Source: Auxenochlorella pyrenoidosa (Eukaryota; Chlorophyta; Trebouxiophyceae; Chlorellales; Chlorellaceae). Taken from it: 19,105 nt of DNA. The notes under the pieces were generated by a model. The model searched no databases. It was given only the letters and a program-made list of their open reading frames with translations, and was not told the origin of the DNA. The stretch covers positions 62,763 through 81,867 of the forward strand of contig KQ482038.1 of assembly GCA_001430745.1 (NCBI GenBank), read 5' to 3'. The position numbers and the translations under genes were made by a program. The first letter of the stretch is position 1, and each line of letters begins with the position of its first letter. Shown here one piece after another: positions 18,924 to 19,105 of the stretch.

Positions 18924-19105
18924 CTGCGGGGGCGGGGCGCGCCGGTGGCACGGCGGCGCGCGTCTGCGTGGGCGCGGGCGGCGCGGCGTGCCCGCTGGTG
19001 CAAAGCCGTCCCTCGGCATGCGGACCAGGCAGGGCCGCAAGCCATCCCCATGCGCTGTGCAGCCCCCTTTCCCAAGCATGCGCCCATGCACAAAGCAAGC
19101 GTCCA
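18924..19105 (-). other. Upstream intron of PRP17 running off the window
   Basis: The sequence before the 18923 exon (minus strand) ends in a C-rich tract and cgcag. It shows no WD40-like frame that would join in phase, so the preceding exon probably lies outside the window. Confidence 0.5.

Overview
This window is nuclear DNA of a GC-rich green alga. The Chlorella clade (Trebouxiophyceae) is the best guess. The evidence is many short GT-AG introns with strong C/T-rich acceptors ending in gcag, alanine/glycine/glutamine-rich inserts inside conserved eukaryotic proteins, the chlorophyte poly(A) signal TGTAA behind one gene, and plant/algal-type gene families. I see no bacterial operons, tRNA, rRNA or transposon. 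Splice sites were placed by hand from consensus, reading frame and remembered family alignments; no search was run.

Six genes alternate strictly in strand (+ - + - + -). (1) 282-1317 (+): the C-terminal end of a PP2C-type protein phosphatase, truncated by the window start. (2) 10201-2600 (-): a complete 18-exon VPS50/syndetin gene, the EARP-specific subunit of an endosomal tethering complex (1245 aa). (3) 10644-12802 (+): a six-exon gene for a 222-aa protein of unknown function. (4) 15400-13278 (-): RRP43/EXOSC8, a core RNA-exosome ring subunit (four exons, 326 aa). (5) 15914-18057 (+): a five-exon alanine-rich coiled-coil protein (494 aa). (6) 18923-18451 (-): the last two exons of PRP17/CDC40, a WD40 second-step splicing factor, truncated by the window end. 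Genes 2/3 and 4/5 are head to head across about 440 and 510 bp. Pairs 1/2, 3/4 and 5/6 converge.

The genes are unrelated housekeeping functions (signalling, endosomal recycling, RNA decay, splicing) and do not form one pathway. The most unusual signal is in the gene structure. In four genes the end of an exon together with its 5' splice site is tandemly duplicated into the following intron: VPS50 exon 7 (46-bp period, 2 copies), the orphan gene's exon 5 (31 bp, 4 copies), RRP43 exon 2 (65 bp, 3 copies) and PRP17's penultimate exon (95-bp offset, eroded). Several copies keep an intact donor, but none would keep the reading frame. VPS50 also appears to contain two GC-AG introns, one followed by a U-rich tract.
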